Shown: one piece after another, positions 11,754-20,440 of the stretch
Layout of the letters: every line of letters starts with the position of its first letter
How positions within the stretch are numbered: the first letter of the stretch is position 1
Assembly: GCA_005879655.1 (NCBI GenBank)
Contig: VBJK01000124.1
Span: forward strand, 1-41,339
Length of the DNA: 41,339 nucleotides
Direction of reading: 5' to 3'
Source: Chloroflexota bacterium
GTDB lineage: Bacteria; Chloroflexota; Ktedonobacteria; Ktedonobacterales; Ktedonobacteraceae
Position numbers and translations under genes: made by a program
The notes under the pieces: generated by a model
The model's database searches: none
The model's input: only the letters and a program-made list of their open reading frames with translations
Told to the model about the DNA's origin: nothing

Positions 11754-11793
11754 AAATGTGGCAATGGTAGCCACATTTCGTCACATCATTATA
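11754..11793 (-). promoter_or_regulatory. Candidate gyrB promoter with a palindrome at the transcript start
   Basis: On the minus strand a TATAAT (11793-11788) lies about 210 bases ahead of gyrB; the -35 region is weak (TTGTTT or TTTGTT near 11816). Just downstream, 11754-11762 (AAATGTGGC) and 11770-11778 (GCCACATTT) form a perfect 9-bp dyad with a 7-base loop. It could be an operator or the first hairpin of the leader RNA. The rest of the leader (11581-11750) contains GGGAG/CTCCC complementarity but matches no riboswitch I recognise. Confidence 0.4.
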
Positions 11794-11851
11794 TCACATC
11801 TTGCAGCAGAAACAAAGCAGGTGAGTTGAACGGACAACAGTAGGGGAGTGA

Positions 11852-12122
11852 GCCACCTGCTAGGGCAACCACCCGCAGGGCAACCACCCGACGCAGGGCA
11901 ACCACCCGACGCAGGGCAACCATGCGTAGGGCAACCATGCGCAGGGCAACCACAAGGGATTGCCCCTACAATGGTACGCGCGCGGCCTGCGAGGTGTTTC
12001 CGTACCATTGTAGGGGCAATCCCTTGTGGTTGCCCTGCGCGTGGTTGCCCTGCGCGTGGTTGCCCTGCGCGTGGTTGCCCTGCGCGTGGTTGCCCTACGC
12101 ATGGTTGCCCTAGCAGGTGGCT
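11852..12122. repeat. 271-bp nested palindromic element with six repeat units per arm
   Basis: GCCACCTGCTAGGGCAACC at the left end (from 11852) is matched by its complement ending at 12122. The left arm carries six units beginning GGGCAACC at 11863, 11878, 11896, 11914, 11929 and 11944 (15 or 18 bp apart). The right arm carries six units beginning GGTTGCCC at 12028, 12043, 12058, 12073, 12088 and 12103, exactly 15 bp apart. At the centre, 11944-11980 pairs with 12000-12035 through CACAAGGGATTGCCCCTAC and its complement. The element lies between the zinc-ribbon gene's end and the gyrB promoter, both on the minus strand. Short ORFs through it, on both strands, are artefacts of the repeat. No spacers or transposase are present. 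Confidence 0.9.
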
Positions 12123-12143
12123 GGCTGGTCCATGCAGCCACCG

Positions 12144-12722
12144 CTACGAATAACGATTGCTGGGAAGATTGCCTGTCATGGGCATGCCGGGGCCTGGCAT
12201 GGCAGGCATATTCGGCATAGGTCCGCTTGCGACATGGCTTGCACAGTAAGGACAGAAGGTCCAGCGTAGCTCCAGCAGGCGTTCGCACTTGGGGCAAGGC
12301 CGTTTGAGCTTCTGCCCGCAGGAGGGACAGATCTGAAAGTCAGACTCAATGCGAGCGTGACAATTACTACAGGTCTGACGTTCCGTCATCTCCGCCAGCA
12401 ACGATTCCTCTTCGAGTTGGCGCTCAGAGATTTCTGCAATCGTTTGAGGCGGACGCAGAATCATATAGACAAACAGGCCAGGCACAAAGAAAATAAACAC
12501 TAAAACAGTTGCTAAAATCTGTGTTAAAAAGTCTTGCGTGCGCGAACGGATATCACGGAAGGTCCATATTACCAGACTTACCCAGAAAATGACCAGAAAT
12601 GTAATGGTACAAGCAATAAGTGGCCCCACCAATCCTTGTAACGTGGTCAACAAGTTTGGACCAGAATTAGATGGGCCAGGGCCAGGAGGGGCCAATAGAT
12701 AGACACTACGTACTGCGCTCAC
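12144..12722 (-). CDS. Double zinc-ribbon membrane protein
   Basis: About 192 residues from a GTG at 12722, which has AGGGG 10 bases upstream; a TTG at 12785 would add 21 unconvincing residues. Two hydrophobic helices (LIACTITFLVIFWVSLVIW and ATVLVFIFFVPGLFVYMIL) are followed by a cytoplasmic charged linker. Four CxxC pairs then form two zinc ribbons: CSNC with CPSC, and CPKC with CPYC. The tail is Pro/Met/Gly-rich (MPNMPAMPGPGMPM). Such zinc-ribbon membrane proteins are common in Chloroflexota and have no assigned function. The gene reads toward gyrB, with the 271-bp palindrome between them. Confidence 0.8.
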   Translation of the reverse strand: MSAVRSVYLLAPPGPGPSNSGPNLLTTLQGLVGPLIACTITFLVIFWVSLVIWTFRDIRSRTQDFLTQILATVLVFIFFVPGLFVYMILRPPQTIAEISERQLEEESLLAEMTERQTCSNCHARIESDFQICPSCGQKLKRPCPKCERLLELRWTFCPYCASHVASGPMPNMPAMPGPGMPMTGNLPSNRYS

Positions 12723-12874
12723 AGAAGAAACGCCCCTTTCAAAAAAGTAATTAGAGAATCCTATATACACTATACACAACCACAATGTGGTCTTATGGTT
12801 TCCACGCCCCGCTTACACAATTTATAACGAGCAATTGGGCAGTCTGATGACAGCATAGGACTACTAAGCTTTGC

Positions 12875-15800
12875 TCACTCAAAAACGAGCGTGACAATTC
12901 CTTTAGGGCGCACTGCAATATGCACCATCTGATCACTCGCTGCCGTCAATGACTGCTGGTATTCTTCGAGTAAATTTGCGCTATATACACGCGTAAAAGT
13001 GCAACCGGGACGAATCCGCGCATCGACCGGCTGATCGCATGGATTGTAGACACGTACTGCCCAGCCGTGTTTGCTATCGCAACGCTTCACTGCACTTACT
13101 ACTAATGAATACGGCTCAACCTCAACAAAAGATGCAATCGAGGGCAGGAGTCCTACATGTTGTTCTGTCACCACTGCACGTGTTGCGATTGGCGTATTGA
13201 ATGCCTGAGCTTCGCGTAACACCAGGGCGTCAGCGTCACTCCATGTGCCCTTGTGAGGAACGAGGGCGTAGTCGAACTCGTAAGTCCCCTGACACTGAGC
13301 TTCTGGGGTGTATTCCATCGGCCCGGCATGTCCATGACGCGTTGCCAGATCGCCACGTGAGAGCCACTCAACGCAACGGAGCAACGTTATTGCGATGGCG
13401 GCGCTCTCTCCCTCATTTATGGCAGGCCCACCCTGCAAAATCTCGCATTCCGGTAAGCCGCGATTGAGTACGGCTAGCCCGATCTGACCATTGCTGAGAT
13501 CGACGAAGCGCTTTTGTGGAAAGACATCGACAGGTTCCTCCGCCCATTCTGCCACATCCGCTGGACGCGCCTGCACAATGGGACGCGAACGTACCTCAAA
13601 TGTACCTTCGGCAATAACATGCTCTACAGCATATGATACAGGAAAGATCACACGCATTCTGTGATCTTTTACCTTATTTTCTATACGAGTATGGATATTG
13701 ATGCGTTGCGTGCCTGGTATCAATGACACTTCGCTAACGATAGGACAGATAGCCGTACGCGCACTGCGTTCGTTGCGGCTGGCTACGCACGAACTGGGTA
13801 AAGCCCAGCGACCACAGATGCGTAAGGTGGCACACACCGGCGCATTGTTGATCAGCTCGATCTTTGGCGGCTCTAAGGGCTTACAGATCAACTTATCGTG
13901 GGCAGGAGGGCAGTAAGTGTAGAGATCACCAACGTCGCCACCGTCAATGAAGCGATGCAATCCGCTAAAGACTGCTCCACTGAGCTTATCGGTGACAATT
14001 AATGTGCCATCCTGGGGATCAACCGCGACATGGTAATAGTCATTCTCGATGCACTGTTCCTGCATAACGAGTTGGTCGTGCATGAGTGAGAGCTTTTCTC
14101 GCTCAGGTACGCCGTGTGGATAGAACCAGAAGGTCTTCAGGCCATAAGCTGGCAGATCTGTAGCGACAAAATCGATGGTCTCACGCGCCTGATCAACGAG
14201 CGTAATTTCAAAGGTATGGATGTCTTCGCGTTGCAACAGGGAGAGAATGTGCTGGCCTCCATGTAAGATTTCTTGCTCGTTTACGACGACACGTCCCTGT
14301 GGTGCGACCATAATTTCAATATAGATCACGCCTGGCTGGGGCGTGTGAGGAGTATGGTGTAGAGGCGATTCTGTGTACTCTTCGACATACAGATGTGAGA
14401 TTACCTGGGCATCTGCCGCCATGTCCCCACTCTGACCCAGTGTGTCGATGATCATGCTCTGGGCCATCTGCACAACCTGGGCAGGAGTAGTAATCCCGGC
14501 CAGGATAGCCCCTGCTGCTAATATTTCTCGCGTTAGGGACGTGGTGCCGACCACCTGCCGCCAGCGGTTAACAATACGATAGGGCAGCTGCTGACCATGC
14601 TCATCGACCAGTACAGCCTCCCGCAATGAGCCTGGTAGTTGTACGGTTGTTTGCACGTAGTCTGTACGTGGGCCGGGTGCGGCATTGAAGACGACCAGCG
14701 GGACCGGCTCGTCGCTGGGATGGGTGGTCTTAAATGGTGCTCGCGTATCCACCTTTGCGGCAAGGTAGTGCATGGCTTGACTGAGTACGCTCTCGCCAAT
14801 TTGCTGGCTCTGGGCAAAGCGGACACTATTCTCACGATGGACCTGATCAATGCTACAGCCACAAATACTGTCATGAGGCTGGTTCTGGAGGAGATATTGC
14901 CAGGCCAGTCTGATGAAGCCCTGGGGATAACTCGCGCCATACTGGGCGGCCCAGACAGAGAGCGGCTCGACCCAACGTTCCAGCAGATGTTCAGTGGCTG
15001 CATTCTGCTGCTTTAACCATATGCGTGTAGAGAGCACAGAAGGCAAGAGGTGAGCGTACTGACTACTACGCATTTCGCCAGTCAAGGTGGCAAGATGGTG
15101 ATTATGCTGCCGAATCTGCTGGGATGGGACGTGACCATTGCTCGAACGTCGTAGCACGTTCTCCAGATTGTGCTGACTGCGTGGATCAAGGTGGGCCAGT
15201 CGTGCATTGGCCTGCTCGATAACGGCGGGCAAACCGTGTTGCGGTTCCAGATGATCCGAACCATTCATGAAGAGCAGGGTATTGGTTGTCGCTTTGGGAA
15301 GAATATTGGCGGTAAGTAATTCAACGCGGGTAATAAAGTCGTCCAAGTTGAGCGGCAACTGTCGTGCATTGGAGTACCCAATGGGATCTGCCAGATGAAT
15401 AACCAGCACGCTCGTCCCATCGGGTGCAGCCCAGTAGAACTCGCTCTGTTGTGCTTCAGCACCCACACCACGCCAGAAAACGGCGCTATCGATCCCCATG
15501 CCCTGAAGGATTTGTGGCAACTGAGCAATATGACCAAAGCAATCGGGAACATAACCAACATGCAATGGCTTGCCAAAGTCACGCGCACGCTGCAATCCCA
15601 TGTGCAAATTGCGAATGAGCGCTTCCCCGCTGACCAGAAATTCATCCGGCTGGATGTACCACGGACCGATCTGAATGCGTCCCGCCTGGATAAAGTGCTT
15701 TAAACGCTGCTCCTGCTCCGGCTTCACTTCCAGATAGTCGTCAAGCACAATCGTCTGGCCGTCAAGCATAAAGTGGCTAAACTGCTTGTCATGGTCTAGA

Positions 15801-15919
15801 ATATCGAGTAGTTTATCGACGGCTCTCACGAGACGTGCACGAAATTGTTGGAAGGTCTGGTACCACTCGCGGTCCCAATGCGTGTGGGATACCACGATAA
15901 TATGTAATTGCTCGGTCAT
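12875..15919 (-). CDS. Glycoside hydrolase family 38 alpha-mannosidase
   Basis: A 1014-residue enzyme expected to remove alpha-linked mannose from glycans by a zinc-dependent retaining mechanism. Near the N-terminus is SHTHWDREW (11-19), which supplies the zinc-binding His14 and Asp16. PDCFGH (125-130) contains the likely nucleophile D126. A helical bundle region with QPHDSICGCSIDQVH follows, as in other bacterial GH38 enzymes, and a long beta-rich C-terminal half completes the family length. No signal peptide is visible, so it is probably cytoplasmic. The ATG at 15919 has AAGGA six bases upstream. The gene is monocistronic by position and divergent from the glucosaminidase-like gene. Substrate linkage specificity cannot be told from sequence alone. 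Confidence 0.92.
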   Translation of the reverse strand: MTEQLHIIVVSHTHWDREWYQTFQQFRARLVRAVDKLLDILDHDKQFSHFMLDGQTIVLDDYLEVKPEQEQRLKHFIQAGRIQIGPWYIQPDEFLVSGEALIRNLHMGLQRARDFGKPLHVGYVPDCFGHIAQLPQILQGMGIDSAVFWRGVGAEAQQSEFYWAAPDGTSVLVIHLADPIGYSNARQLPLNLDDFITRVELLTANILPKATTNTLLFMNGSDHLEPQHGLPAVIEQANARLAHLDPRSQHNLENVLRRSSNGHVPSQQIRQHNHHLATLTGEMRSSQYAHLLPSVLSTRIWLKQQNAATEHLLERWVEPLSVWAAQYGASYPQGFIRLAWQYLLQNQPHDSICGCSIDQVHRENSVRFAQSQQIGESVLSQAMHYLAAKVDTRAPFKTTHPSDEPVPLVVFNAAPGPRTDYVQTTVQLPGSLREAVLVDEHGQQLPYRIVNRWRQVVGTTSLTREILAAGAILAGITTPAQVVQMAQSMIIDTLGQSGDMAADAQVISHLYVEEYTESPLHHTPHTPQPGVIYIEIMVAPQGRVVVNEQEILHGGQHILSLLQREDIHTFEITLVDQARETIDFVATDLPAYGLKTFWFYPHGVPEREKLSLMHDQLVMQEQCIENDYYHVAVDPQDGTLIVTDKLSGAVFSGLHRFIDGGDVGDLYTYCPPAHDKLICKPLEPPKIELINNAPVCATLRICGRWALPSSCVASRNERSARTAICPIVSEVSLIPGTQRINIHTRIENKVKDHRMRVIFPVSYAVEHVIAEGTFEVRSRPIVQARPADVAEWAEEPVDVFPQKRFVDLSNGQIGLAVLNRGLPECEILQGGPAINEGESAAIAITLLRCVEWLSRGDLATRHGHAGPMEYTPEAQCQGTYEFDYALVPHKGTWSDADALVLREAQAFNTPIATRAVVTEQHVGLLPSIASFVEVEPYSLVVSAVKRCDSKHGWAVRVYNPCDQPVDARIRPGCTFTRVYSANLLEEYQQSLTAASDQMVHIAVRPKGIVTLVFE

Positions 15920-16073
15920 GATATTCCTTCATATTCATCGCAACGCGCGATCAACCATAAAAAAATGCTCTATAGCAATCATTATAACCTCATTTTGCCT
16001 CACCGCAAATTGCCCCATTTCGCTCATCACTAACTATCGCACAAGAACTTAGGACCTTTTTCTCATATTTTAG

Positions 16074-16177
16074 CGCCCAGGGTACCCATCAAGGATGCCA
16101 CGACGCGGGTACGGATATAGCTCACAGGCCGCTTCGTAGCCGTGTTGCGGCATCCTTGATGGGTACCCCTGGCGGCT
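16074..16177. repeat. Palindromic repeat of family A (GGTACCCATCAAGGATGCC type)
   Basis: The left arm CCAGGGTACCCATCAAGG... (16077-16099) pairs with its complement at 16149-16172, with one extra C. The central loop contains GCTCACAGGCC, close to GCTCACAAGCC in the loop of the 25171-25275 copy. It lies between two divergent genes, so it is not a transcription terminator for either. The rest of the 417-bp gap 15920-16336 is AT-rich apart from the tandem promoters. Confidence 0.85.
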
Positions 16178-16234
16178 GAGGAGTTACCATTTCAGGTGAT
16201 ATGATAGTTTATGGCTAGCAGTATGTCCAGGTGC

Positions 16235-16297
16235 TATAATCTGACATACGAATGCACGCATCGGCTACTTGTGGGGGCAGTAAGCTCGTGCTATAAT
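16235..16297 (+). promoter_or_regulatory. Two candidate sigma-70-type promoters upstream of the glucosaminidase-like gene
   Basis: TATAAT occurs at 16235-16240 and again at 16292-16297. The second has TTGTGG at 16269-16274 with a 17-base spacer, giving a plausible -35/-10 pair. Transcription from it would start about 30 bases before the AAAGGAGG ribosome site of the gene at 16337. Confidence 0.5.
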
Positions 16298-16336
16298 TTA
16301 GAACTAACGTCCTTACTATTTTAAAGGAGGTCAGCT

Positions 16337-17305
16337 ATGGCGAGTGGCAACTATGGAAGGAAGAATCCCTTACCGACAGTGCCTATCGCAGAAAATGTCA
16401 AAGCTACTATCCCCCTCAGAACAAACCGTCTGCATATGACAGAACCAGTCACTATTGAAGCTGAGGTTGTTAGGGAAAACAGCACAACGAACGCGATTTA
16501 TGTTCATTTTACCGGTGCATTAAAAAAATATGTGCAGCAGCGGCAGGAAGAACCAGTAGCTGTATACACCACCCGCGCCAGCAGAAGGCTTTCCATGGAT
16601 CAACCGCATCCACTGCGACGACACAAACCATGGGTTACGCGTGCCTCGCTCTGTGCAGTGATGGCTGTGCTCTTTCTGGGGGTGCTCCTCTCGTCAGTGA
16701 TGATACAGAGGAAAGGGCCACCTCAACTGTCTGTAGCAGGTGGTATGGTCTATGATATTCAGGTCGGTGGCACTCAGGCGGGCACGTGGCAGTCCAATGA
16801 GCCGATGGAGCCAAAAGTCCCCATTGGGCAAAGTGGTCCTTATGCGGTATTAGGGAAACCAACCATCACGGTAGACTTTATTAATCGTGTGCTTGCTGAC
16901 TATAATTCGCCTGCGGCAGGGAAAGGCCAAGCATTATATGACATGGGCATACAGTATGGTATTGATCCAGCTTATGCGCTCGCCTTCTTTCTGCATGAAA
17001 GCACACTCGGTACGCAAGGTGAAGCGCGTATAACCATGTCGCTCGGTAATTTGCGTTGCATTCCCGATCATCCGTGCGTTGACAAGGATCGGGGTGGTTA
17101 TGCCCAAATGGCCAGTTGGGAAGACGGCTTTAAAACCTGGTATCAATTGATCCGCAATTATTATGTCGCACAACGACAATTAGCTACCGTTGATAAAATT
17201 ATTCCGGTCTATGCTCCTAACGCTGATCATAACAATGAGCAAGGCTATATCAAAGCATTGAAACATTATGTCGATACGTGGCATGCAGGCATTCTACGGC
17301 CATAG
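16337..17305 (+). CDS. Membrane-anchored glucosaminidase/transglycosylase-like protein
   Basis: A 322-residue protein with a long cytoplasmic basic N-terminus, one transmembrane helix (about 102-123, SLCAVMAVLFLGVLLSSVMI) and an extracellular C-terminal domain. The outer domain (about 175-320) contains ALYDMGIQYGIDPAYALAFF, then LHESTLGT, with E221 in the place of the catalytic glutamate of endo-beta-N-acetylglucosaminidase and lysozyme-like folds. It continues with LGNLRC, YAQMASWEDGFKTWYQLI and IIPVYAPNADHNN, all familiar from the glucosaminidase domain. It probably cleaves cell-wall or other amino-sugar polymers near the membrane. The start is certain: AAAGGAGG stands 7-8 bases before the ATG. 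A rho-independent terminator follows at 17347. Confidence 0.85.
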   Translation: MASGNYGRKNPLPTVPIAENVKATIPLRTNRLHMTEPVTIEAEVVRENSTTNAIYVHFTGALKKYVQQRQEEPVAVYTTRASRRLSMDQPHPLRRHKPWVTRASLCAVMAVLFLGVLLSSVMIQRKGPPQLSVAGGMVYDIQVGGTQAGTWQSNEPMEPKVPIGQSGPYAVLGKPTITVDFINRVLADYNSPAAGKGQALYDMGIQYGIDPAYALAFFLHESTLGTQGEARITMSLGNLRCIPDHPCVDKDRGGYAQMASWEDGFKTWYQLIRNYYVAQRQLATVDKIIPVYAPNADHNNEQGYIKALKHYVDTWHAGILRP

Positions 17306-17346
17306 TACCTGATGCATGAAGCAAAAGAAGGTTCAGTAGTCGGCTA

Positions 17347-17374
17347 GAAGAGGACAAGCTGTCTTGTCCTCTTC
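17347..17374 (+). terminator. Rho-independent terminator
   Basis: GAAGAGGACAAG (17347-17358) and CTTGTCCTCTTC (17363-17374) form a perfect 12-bp stem with a 4-base CTGT loop. A T-rich stretch follows, 42 bases after the glucosaminidase-like gene stops. Confidence 0.85.
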
Positions 17375-17480
17375 TCTTTGTGTATGGTCTAGATGGTATA
17401 GTACTTTAAGAATACCGGTTTTGCAATGTCGGAAAAAGAATGAGACAATAGAAATATGATAACAGAAAGGAGCTAAGTTA

Positions 17481-18015
17481 ATGGTTGCCAATCCCAAATA
17501 TGATCCTATCTTTCCTGAAGACAGGCCTGGTATGCCTATGACGGAAGAGGCTTTTGACTGGTTCTAGTCCTGAACATAGTGTCATTTCATCTAATATTGA
17601 TCATCTCTTTAGTGAGCAATTAGAGCAATTTGGTTCCTGCTATACCCACCGAGAACAATATGTAGCAATCCCAGGCATGCCAACTGTTGCGCCGGATGTC
17701 GTTGTAACATGTGATCCAGCAGATTGGGACAAAGATAAACGGCTCAATCCCTTCAAAATTCGCTCACCACTCATCGCCGTTGAGGTTCTTTCTTCCAGTA
17801 CGGAGAGGTATGATCGTACAGAGAAGTTCGCTCGCTACAAGCGCTGTCCCACACTCGAAGTCTATATGCTCGTCAGTCAGGATGAGCCGTTTGTTGAGGT
17901 GTATCGGCGCTCGACTGGCTGGAAACGAGAATGCTTTGCGGCTCATCAGGTTGTGATGCTTGATCAGCTGGATCTGGAGCTGCCGCTGGCGGCGGTGTAT
18001 GAGGGCGTGTTTTAG
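17481..18015 (+). pseudogene. Uma2-family endonuclease-like gene with internal deletion and frameshift
   Basis: A good ribosome site (AAAGGAG) precedes an ATG at 17481 that reads MVANPKYDPIFPEDRPGMPM, then TEEAFDWF, and stops at a TAG near 17565. In the next frame, from about 17554, the protein resumes as GSSPEHSVISSNIDHLF and runs to 18015 with the Uma2 core: APDVVVTCDP, IAVEVLSSST, KFARYKRCPTLEVYML. Normal Uma2 proteins have roughly 25-30 residues between these parts (the Y-E-Y-I-D-G segment), so a deletion removed them and shifted the frame. PD-(D/E)xK-like residues survive in the second part, but it has only a TTG without a ribosome site. Uma2 proteins are abundant in Chloroflexota and their function is poorly known. 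Confidence 0.8.
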
Positions 18016-18035
18016 CGTTGTCTGTTTCAACTCCG

Positions 18036-18875
18036 TCACCCACCACGTCCAGCAAAAGCAGTATGGCGGCGTGTACCATCGATATATATAACGGCTTGAT
18101 TAGTGGGGCTGGGCCGATACATAGCTTGTTCCATATGCACCCCTGAGCTACCTGGATCGAGAGTTTGCATATGAGTCAGTGGAACCACGGTTTTGCCATT
18201 CCTCCATACCTGAGCATACCCGACCTGAGGGTCTTCTGACCATTTGATATGAATGGTGAAGTCTATCCATTGATCGTAAACCATAGGACCGAGGGCATAC
18301 TCTTGATAAGGCAAGGTACCATAGCCACAGTTCCCTGCTTGCTGGTAGCTAATCTGGTTAATCAAAGCGAGTGTGTGATCTGGCTTGACATCGAATTCTA
18401 GTGGGGGAGAGCACTTGGCACGCAGGTCCATCCATTGTGTAATGTCATTCCAGTTAGACCATTTGATTGTTTTATCAGGCTTTGATGGGAAGTATACAGA
18501 AAAGGAGTAATACCAATCTTGTCCCGCGTATCCGCCAGTATTCTGTTGCGTTGAGGAAATTTCTGCTCGCACATTGCCTGATCCAGGATTGAGGGCGAGT
18601 TTTCCGGCGTAATGACCATATCTTACCGGAGCAGTGACGACTTCTACCGTGCTATTGCCCCAATATCCTCCCGCGTGCATGGACCATTGGCTGGTATCAC
18701 CTGTCTCCCAGCCCGCCTCCCACAGAATTTGACCATCCGTAGCTGGATAGCCTGCAATGACTGTTTTAGTGAAGTCTATGCTTTTATACTGTCGTTCTCC
18801 AAAAAAGATAATAAGTGGAAATACTACTCCTAAGAAAAGCATGACAAGCAACGAATATAAAACTTTTTTTCTCAT
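18036..18875 (-). CDS. Secreted polysaccharide lyase-like protein (heparin lyase I fold)
   Basis: A 279-residue protein with a basic start (MRKK) and a hydrophobic segment (5-25, LYSLLVMLFLGVVFPLIIFF) acting as a signal peptide or anchor. The rest matches the polysaccharide lyase / concanavalin-like family. It shows WEAGWETGDTSQW, VRAEISS, the DWYYSFSVYFP strand, WNDITQWMDLRAKCSPP, YDQWIDFTIHIKWSEDP, and the closing YIDGTRRH. Family members degrade uronic-acid-containing polymers outside the cell by beta-elimination; the actual substrate here is unknown and catalytic residues were not assigned. Its stop is only 20 bases from the converging Uma2 pseudogene, with no terminator between them. Confidence 0.8.
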   Translation of the reverse strand: MRKKVLYSLLVMLFLGVVFPLIIFFGERQYKSIDFTKTVIAGYPATDGQILWEAGWETGDTSQWSMHAGGYWGNSTVEVVTAPVRYGHYAGKLALNPGSGNVRAEISSTQQNTGGYAGQDWYYSFSVYFPSKPDKTIKWSNWNDITQWMDLRAKCSPPLEFDVKPDHTLALINQISYQQAGNCGYGTLPYQEYALGPMVYDQWIDFTIHIKWSEDPQVGYAQVWRNGKTVVPLTHMQTLDPGSSGVHMEQAMYRPSPTNQAVIYIDGTRRHTAFAGRGG

Positions 18876-19012
18876 AATGCTCTATTAACAATGCAATAGT
18901 ATAATGCTATCCCTGCCTTAGTACTTTTAGTAAGCATTTTTCCATTGCTGTCAAAAATGTCCCCTCTCTACCACTTATGAAAATTATGATAAATTATCAA
19001 CCTATAGATAAT

Positions 19013-20344
19013 TTATTCTGTACAGAGAGCTGTCACTATTGATATATGTTGGTTATTAATATAATCAAGTAGATCTGTGCGTTTGATTTTCACTTGCTTG
19101 CTCTCGCTATCCATGCCCTCTGCTTGCAGATTTTTCACGGTGAGAAAGCCTTCGGCCAGCTCTTCGCTTTTGAGAATAACGGCATAGTGTGCACCTGAAT
19201 TGTTAGCCTGTTTCATCTGAGCTTTGGCGCTACGTCGGCCATAGCTCATCTCTGTTTTCAGGCCAGCGTGGCGTAATTCTGCCGTAATCTCGACAGCTAT
19301 GGTCTGCATCTCTAATGTCCTGTCGAAGTAGGCAATAAACACACGTTTTTGCGCTTCAGGCGCTGGTGTAATACCCTGTCGCTTCAATTCCTGGACAATG
19401 CGTTCAATGCCTGTCCCAAAACCAATCCCAGGAGTTGCAGCACCACCAAGCAATTCCGCCAGGCCATCGTAACGACCTCCCCCGTTGAGTGCCAGCCGGT
19501 CAATATCGGAGGTGAACTCAAAGACGGTACGCGTATAGTAGTCTAGACCTCGCACGATCAAAGGGTCGAGTGAGAATGGTACCTGATAGGCTTGCAAGAA
19601 ACGCTGCACGGTGGCGAAATGCTCACGGCACGGCTCACAGAGATGGTCAGGGATCTTGGGTGCCGCTGCAATCTTCGGCTGGTCCTGGGCTTCTTTACAA
19701 TCCAGCAAGCGCAAGGGATTTTTATAGTAGCGCACTTTGCAGTCGTCACAGCACTCGCTGAGCAACGGAGCATAATATGCTTTTAGCGTTTCGATGTAGA
19801 GCGGGCGACAATTACTATCTCCAATGCTATTGAGCTTTACGCGGATCTGCTTGAGACCTAAGCGCGTATAGACCTGCAAGAGTAGAGCGATCATCTCCGC
19901 ATCGACCGCTGGATCACTCTCACCCAGTGCCTCACAGCCAAACTGGTGATGCTCCCGATAACGACCCGCCTGGGGCTTTTCGTGACGGAACATCGGAGCA
20001 CTCAGGTAGTAGAGCTTTACCGGTTGCGCCATTTTGAACATGCCATGCTCTAGATAAGCACGTACCACGCCAGCGGTACCTTCGGGGCGCAAGCTTAAGT
20101 TGAGACTCTTCCCTTCTTTGTCAGCACGGTCATTGAAGCTATACATCTCTTTATCGACAATGTCCGTGCCTTCACCAGAGGTACGACGAAAGACGGTTGT
20201 CTCTTCCAACAGAGGGGTCTCGATACGTCGATAACCATAGAGTTCGGCGACTTCAGCCGCTATATGTTCGATGTAGCGCCAATAAGGTTGCTCGTCGGGT
20301 AATATATCTTTGAAACCTTGTAGGGCTTTGAATTGTTCAGACAT
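19013..20344 (-). CDS. hisS: Histidyl-tRNA synthetase
   Basis: A 443-residue class II aminoacyl-tRNA synthetase that charges tRNA-His. It begins with GFKDILPDEQPYWRYIE and has motif 1 around RIETPLLEETTVFRR. Motif 2 is MFRHEKPQAGRYREHHQFG, the histidine-A signature VRGLDYYTRTVFEF follows, and motif 3 is GFGTGIERI, after which comes the anticodon-binding domain (VFIAYFDR...GLKTEMSYGRRSAKAQMKQA). The ATG at 20344 has GAAGGAA 9 bases upstream; a longer frame from 20437 adds 31 unconserved residues. The C-terminus is about 15 residues beyond the usual end (after VKIKRTDLLDYI). It may be co-transcribed with the SPFH protein, which ends 96 bp upstream. Confidence 0.97.
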   Translation of the reverse strand: MSEQFKALQGFKDILPDEQPYWRYIEHIAAEVAELYGYRRIETPLLEETTVFRRTSGEGTDIVDKEMYSFNDRADKEGKSLNLSLRPEGTAGVVRAYLEHGMFKMAQPVKLYYLSAPMFRHEKPQAGRYREHHQFGCEALGESDPAVDAEMIALLLQVYTRLGLKQIRVKLNSIGDSNCRPLYIETLKAYYAPLLSECCDDCKVRYYKNPLRLLDCKEAQDQPKIAAAPKIPDHLCEPCREHFATVQRFLQAYQVPFSLDPLIVRGLDYYTRTVFEFTSDIDRLALNGGGRYDGLAELLGGAATPGIGFGTGIERIVQELKRQGITPAPEAQKRVFIAYFDRTLEMQTIAVEITAELRHAGLKTEMSYGRRSAKAQMKQANNSGAHYAVILKSEELAEGFLTVKNLQAEGMDSESKQVKIKRTDLLDYINNQHISIVTALCTE

Positions 20345-20440
20345 AACTGTTGTTCCTTCGCTTCCACGCAATTGAGAGAGTGTGCGGCCATTATAACAGA
20401 TTGGTGAGCAATAACAAAAGCCCATTTTGTGGCACATTCG

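Noticed and set aside
11852..12122. CRISPR-like array of short repeats
   Set aside because: The repeats are nearly contiguous with no unique spacers, and the two arms are reverse complements; no cas genes are present. It is a palindromic element.
11781..12297. Open frames encoding Cys/Pro/Gly or Arg/Ala/Thr repeat proteins
   Set aside because: They arise from translating the 15- and 18-bp repeat units in several frames on both strands; no ribosome site or domain supports them.
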